DNA from: VGWB01 sp964480945
Lineage (GTDB): Bacteria; Bacteroidota; Ignavibacteria; UBA10030
Assembly: GCA_964480945.1 (NCBI GenBank)
Contig: CAYZRX010000115.1
Coordinates: forward strand, 1 to 7,754
Length of the DNA: 7,754 nucleotides
Direction of reading: 5' to 3'
This document shows positions 5,609 to 7,754 of the stretch, in pieces (position 1 is the first letter of the stretch; every line of letters starts with the position of its first letter). The position numbers and the translations under genes were made by a program. The notes beneath the pieces were generated by a model. That model ran no database searches, was not told where the DNA came from, and saw nothing but the letters and a program-made list of their open reading frames with translations.

Positions 5609-7084
5609 TTAACGCTTTGACCCCGAACCAGCGGGAACCTGTGATAACTTTTCGATCGGAGCGGGGCCTAAATCGATACCTTTGTCCGTAATCAAGATTT
5701 CGCGAAACTGTCTCGAATGCGCCATCCCACGAGACTTCAAAATAAAGAGCACCCGAATTCGATCGTTGACGCACTCAACGTCGCGCAACACAACGAGGGT
5801 GTCCATGATTGAGGAAATACCGACCTCACTTCCGTCGGACACTGTATCACCTGAGACCAGGTTCGTCAAAATTGTCGTGACCCCGTTGACCTTCAAGAAA
5901 TCAATCAGACGCAACAACATTGAGTATACTTCAGGGTTATCCCCCATGGAAGTAAAGTTTGATACCGGATCGAAGACGACAAGGGCAGGGTGGAAATCGC
6001 TGATGAGTCGATGGATTGTCGCCAGGTGCATTTCCAGGCCGTAGAGTGTTGGACGAACTGCGTGGAATTGCAGGAGCCCCTTTCTTACCCATGGCTCGAA
6101 ATCGATGCCGATGGAGCGCATATTACGAATGATCTGACCCTGCGATTCCTCGAAAGCCAGAAAGAGACAACGCTCACCGCGCTGACACATAGCCTCTGCA
6201 ACGTGAGCAACGAGGCTCGTTTTTCCAGTCCCCGCTGTTCCGGAGACGAGGATGCTGCTCCCGCGAAAGTAGCCCTTGCCTTCCAACATTGCGTCCAGAG
6301 CTGGAACTCCAGACGATATTCGTTCGCTGCTTGCCTTTTGTTCCAACTCCAGGGATGTGATGGGGAAGATAGAAATGCCGTCCTTATCGACGAGGAACGG
6401 ATACTCGTCTCCTCCGTGAACCGATCCCCGGAATTTGATGATTCGTATCCGTCGGGTGGACAATTGGTCTTTGATCCGATGGTCAAGCAGTATCACACAA
6501 TCGGAAATGTATTCCTCCAATCCGTGTCTCGTCAAGGCCCCGTTTCCTCTCTCTGCCGTCACAACAGCTGTGACCCCCTTGTCCTTCAACCAGCGAAACA
6601 GCCGGTGAAGCTCGGAACGCAGAATGGAGGAATTCGAGAAAGCGGAAAACAGTACCTCGATCGTATCCAGCACAACTCGTTTTGCATGGATGGAATCGAT
6701 TTCGTTCCCAAGCCGGACGAACAAGCCCTCTAAATCATATTCCCCGGTCTCTTCAAATTCACTTTGGTTGATCTCAATGTGGTCCAGAATGATTTTCTTG
6801 CGCGAAGTAAGTTCCTGCAAATTGAATCCAAGAGAGGCAACATTAACTGTGAGGTCGTCAGCATTTTCCTCAAACGAGAGAAAGACACCCGGTTCGTTGT
6901 ACTGAAGTGCCCCGCGCACGAGAAATTCGACTGCAAAGAGTGTTTTGCCGCTTCCGGCACTTCCACACACGAGGGTAGGCCGACCAGTCGGTAATCCCCC
7001 GCGAGTAATCTCATCAAGGCCTTTTATACCCGTGGGAGATCTGGACAGTTTCTGGAGCGCGCTGTGAGGTTTCAATTTAGCCAT
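5609..7084 (-). CDS. kaiC: KaiC-like two-domain RecA/circadian-clock ATPase-kinase
   Basis: The product is 491 residues with two tandem KaiC domains. CI (about 15-240) has Walker A GSAGSGKT (41-48), catalytic E72/E73 in SFEEN, and Walker B RVVLDT with D140. CII (about 252-472) has Walker A GTAGTGKT (282-289), E312/E313 in FEES, and Walker B LVVFD with D372. The region matching the cyanobacterial autophosphorylation sites reads EVGISSIMDT, placing serines at both positions (S424, S425) where the Synechococcus protein has Ser431-Thr432; S419 aligns with its Thr426. All residues needed for ATP hydrolysis and autophosphorylation appear present. The C-terminus (GPAPIEKLSQVPAGSGSKR) is shorter than, and unlike, the cyanobacterial KaiA-binding tail, consistent with no kaiA nearby. 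A strong GAGGTGAT site fixes the ATG at 7084. First gene of the operon; probably a hexameric timer or switch partnered by KaiB. Confidence 0.96.
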   Translation of the reverse strand: MAKLKPHSALQKLSRSPTGIKGLDEITRGGLPTGRPTLVCGSAGSGKTLFAVEFLVRGALQYNEPGVFLSFEENADDLTVNVASLGFNLQELTSRKKIILDHIEINQSEFEETGEYDLEGLFVRLGNEIDSIHAKRVVLDTIEVLFSAFSNSSILRSELHRLFRWLKDKGVTAVVTAERGNGALTRHGLEEYISDCVILLDHRIKDQLSTRRIRIIKFRGSVHGGDEYPFLVDKDGISIFPITSLELEQKASSERISSGVPALDAMLEGKGYFRGSSILVSGTAGTGKTSLVAHVAEAMCQRGERCLFLAFEESQGQIIRNMRSIGIDFEPWVRKGLLQFHAVRPTLYGLEMHLATIHRLISDFHPALVVFDPVSNFTSMGDNPEVYSMLLRLIDFLKVNGVTTILTNLVSGDTVSDGSEVGISSIMDTLVVLRDVECVNDRIRVLFILKSRGMAHSRQFREILITDKGIDLGPAPIEKLSQVPAGSGSKR

Positions 7085-7086
7085 AG

Positions 7087-7094
7087 ATCACCTC
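7087..7094 (-). promoter_or_regulatory. Ribosome binding site of kaiC
   Basis: The minus strand reads GAGGTGAT immediately upstream, 2 nt after its end and about 5 nt from the GAGG core to the ATG at 7084. It complements the 16S rRNA tail well and confirms the kaiC start. Confidence 0.75.
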
Positions 7095-7250
7095 GGTCTG
7101 GAGACATCAGTGTAAGCAATGTTCGGTCGGAAGATTCGTTCTTGTGGGTGCAGACCCTTCTTCCATATCAGGTCGGATCCCTCGTGCAGCAACAATTCAA
7201 AACAAAATAAGGAATAGCGTGGAATTAAACAACCAAACGCAATGTGCTCT

Positions 7251-7284
7251 AAACCCGAGATCGCAGAGGCGTTTTTGCGGGTTT
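7251..7284. repeat. AAACCCG/CGGGTTT inverted repeat
   Basis: AAACCCG (7251-7257) and CGGGTTT (7278-7284) form perfect 7-bp arms around a 20-nt loop that contains a competing CGCA/TGCG pairing. It lies about 170-200 nt upstream of kaiC. It could be an operator or a weak terminator insulating the operon; neither is shown. Confidence 0.4.
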
Positions 7285-7371
7285 TGGGAACATTGCCAGC
7301 GGTCAGCGCGTCAAAGAGAACAACGGCGGGATCTCGTTCCGATGTCTAGCGACATTGGGACTCAACAGGGC

Positions 7372-7437
7372 ACCCGGTTCTGGCCGGGTACTACCAAGAC
7401 GACAACGCCCCCATAAGGGGGCGCGTCGTTTCGTAGT
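7372..7437. repeat. Structured unit 1: short hairpin plus long hairpin
   Basis: ACCCGG-TTCTGG-CCGGGT (7372-7389) is followed directly by a long hairpin: ACTAC (7390-7394), ACGAC (7399-7403) and CGCCCCC (7406-7412) pair with GGGGGCG (7417-7423), GTCGT (7425-7429) and GTAGT (7433-7437) around an ATAA loop. It shares the GGTACT-R-CC and TTCGTAG blocks with unit 2. Confidence 0.65.
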
Positions 7438-7441
7438 GGCG

Positions 7442-7464
7442 GCCCCGACAGAAATCGTCGGGGC
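7442..7464. terminator. Strong GC hairpin between the two structured units
   Basis: GCCCCGAC (7442-7449) and GTCGGGGC (7457-7464) form a perfect 8-bp stem with a 7-nt loop. The stem resembles a Rho-independent terminator stem, but no T-run follows on either strand, so termination is doubtful. Confidence 0.4.
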
Positions 7465-7470
7465 AAGCTG

Positions 7471-7542
7471 GACACCAAGTTGTGTCCCGGTACTGCCGAA
7501 AAGGAAAACGCCCCAACTGCGTAGGGCGTTTCCTTTTCGTAG
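7471..7542. repeat. Structured unit 2: short hairpin plus long terminator-like hairpin
   Basis: GACAC-CAAGTT-GTGTC (7471-7486) is followed by a long hairpin: CGAAAAGGAAA (7497-7507) and CGCCC (7509-7513) pair with GGGCG (7524-7528) and TTTCCTTTTCG (7529-7539), one A bulged, 10-nt loop. The A-rich left arm and T-rich right arm make it a plausible bidirectional terminator. Layout, GGTACTGCC block and TTCGTAG end match unit 1, about 103 nt to the left. Confidence 0.65.
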
Positions 7543-7650
7543 CATGTATTGAGCGAGTCCCCCCTTTTGGGACGAGTCGAAACACGGGGGCAGGAACTTC
7601 GCTCTAGTCACAACCCTCCACCGTACTCTGGAAATCACAGTGGGGTCGTG

Positions 7651-7743
7651 TCGATAACCTTGCGGGTGTGAGGCGTACGCTCCGAACCAGCTGCCTGCCC
7701 GCCGAAGTCCAATTCTCAGGACGTAGGCGGGAGCTAAGCGCCC
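7651..7743 (-). pseudogene. tRNA-like remnant (possibly Val-CAC-like), interrupted and 3'-truncated
   Basis: Read on the minus strand, 7743-7731 gives GGGCGCTTAGCTC, a typical tRNA acceptor and D-stem start. After a 37-nt interruption, 7693-7678 gives CAGCTGGTTCGGAGCG, a typical D-loop with GAGC able to pair with GCTC. Next comes TACGC-CTCACAC, which would place anticodon CAC, but the 3' side of the anticodon stem (CCGCA) pairs at only 3 of 5 positions. AAGGTTATCG resembles a variable loop and T-stem start, then similarity stops: no TTCGA T-loop and no matching acceptor 3' strand. A functional tRNA is unlikely. Chance similarity cannot be excluded without a covariance-model scan. Confidence 0.4.
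7694..7730. repeat. Palindromic element inserted in the tRNA-like D-loop
   Basis: The stem CCCGCC (7698-7703) pairs with GGCGGG (7726-7731), and GTCC (7707-7710) with GGAC (7719-7722), separated by a 3/3 internal loop and closed by an 8-nt loop. I recall CCTGCCCGCCGAAG...AGGCGGG palindromes as common dispersed repeats in several bacterial groups. Its position splits an otherwise tRNA-like sequence. Confidence 0.5.
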
Positions 7744-7754
7744 GAACAGAGATG

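Larger units (their letters stand above)
7085..7754. other. 670-nt non-coding region upstream of kaiC
   Basis: No gene is supported here. The first 200 nt or so upstream of kaiC (7085-7250) should contain the operon promoter. An AT-rich patch lies at about 7196-7232, but no -35/-10 pair is clear enough to mark. Beyond it lie an inverted repeat (7251-7284), a set of strong hairpins (7372-7578) and a tRNA-like remnant at the right edge. Open frames crossing this stretch are made of hairpin sequence and show no protein family, ribosome site or codon pattern. Confidence 0.7.

Noticed and set aside
5990..6733. 247-codon plus-strand frame
   Set aside because: It lies entirely antisense to kaiC, whose motifs are intact across the same bases; no ribosome site or family signature.
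7372..7542. Possible integron attC sites
   Set aside because: The hairpins lack the paired RYYYAAC/GTTRRRY boxes and extrahelical bases, no cassette genes lie between them, and no integrase is visible.
7303..7638. 111-codon minus-strand frame
   Set aside because: It consists of the strong hairpins upstream of kaiC, with no protein family, no ribosome site and no conserved motif.
1..7754. CRISPR array
   Set aside because: No set of three or more equal direct repeats with regular unique spacers exists; the repeats found are palindromic or protein-coding duplications.

Overview
This 7.75-kb window carries a compact signalling locus built around a KaiA-less KaiB/KaiC pair. Every confident gene lies on the minus strand. 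In transcription order they are: kaiC (two-domain RecA-like ATPase), kaiB, a PAS/HisKA_3 histidine kinase, a canonical NarL-type response regulator, a second NarL-type regulator with an altered receiver, a CsbD-family stress protein, and a lipoprotein with bacterial Ig-like repeats that runs off the left edge.

The first four genes look like one operon: 42 nt separate kaiC from kaiB, kaiB and the kinase overlap, and 12 nt separate the kinase from the first regulator. My inference is that KaiC, with KaiB, acts as an ATP-driven timer or switch whose state is read by the kinase and passed to the adjacent DNA-binding regulator, analogous to SasA/RpaA in cyanobacteria but with a different sensor architecture. 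The second regulator has its own 144-nt upstream region containing a duplicated 12-14 bp motif. It may be a branch or an autoregulated component.

The non-coding DNA is unusually structured. Region 1588-2505 holds a terminator-like hairpin, a cluster of CCGAAGG/CCTTCGG palindromes, a pair of similar small hairpins, and TGTCA-bounded inverted-repeat elements of the kind scattered through many bacterial genomes. Region 7085-7754, upstream of kaiC, holds the kaiC leader, two hairpin units that keep their architecture while their stem sequences differ, and at the far right a minus-strand tRNA-like remnant interrupted in its D-loop by a palindromic element.

Organism: a bacterium with moderate GC and good Shine-Dalgarno sites. 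It is clearly not a standard cyanobacterium, since there is no kaiA and the output kinase is NarX-like. The combination of Ig-like (SbsA-type) lipoprotein, CsbD, kaiBC with a kinase, and abundant short palindromes would fit the Bacteroidota/Ignavibacteria neighbourhood or another environmental lineage. This is a low-confidence guess that needs a homology search.
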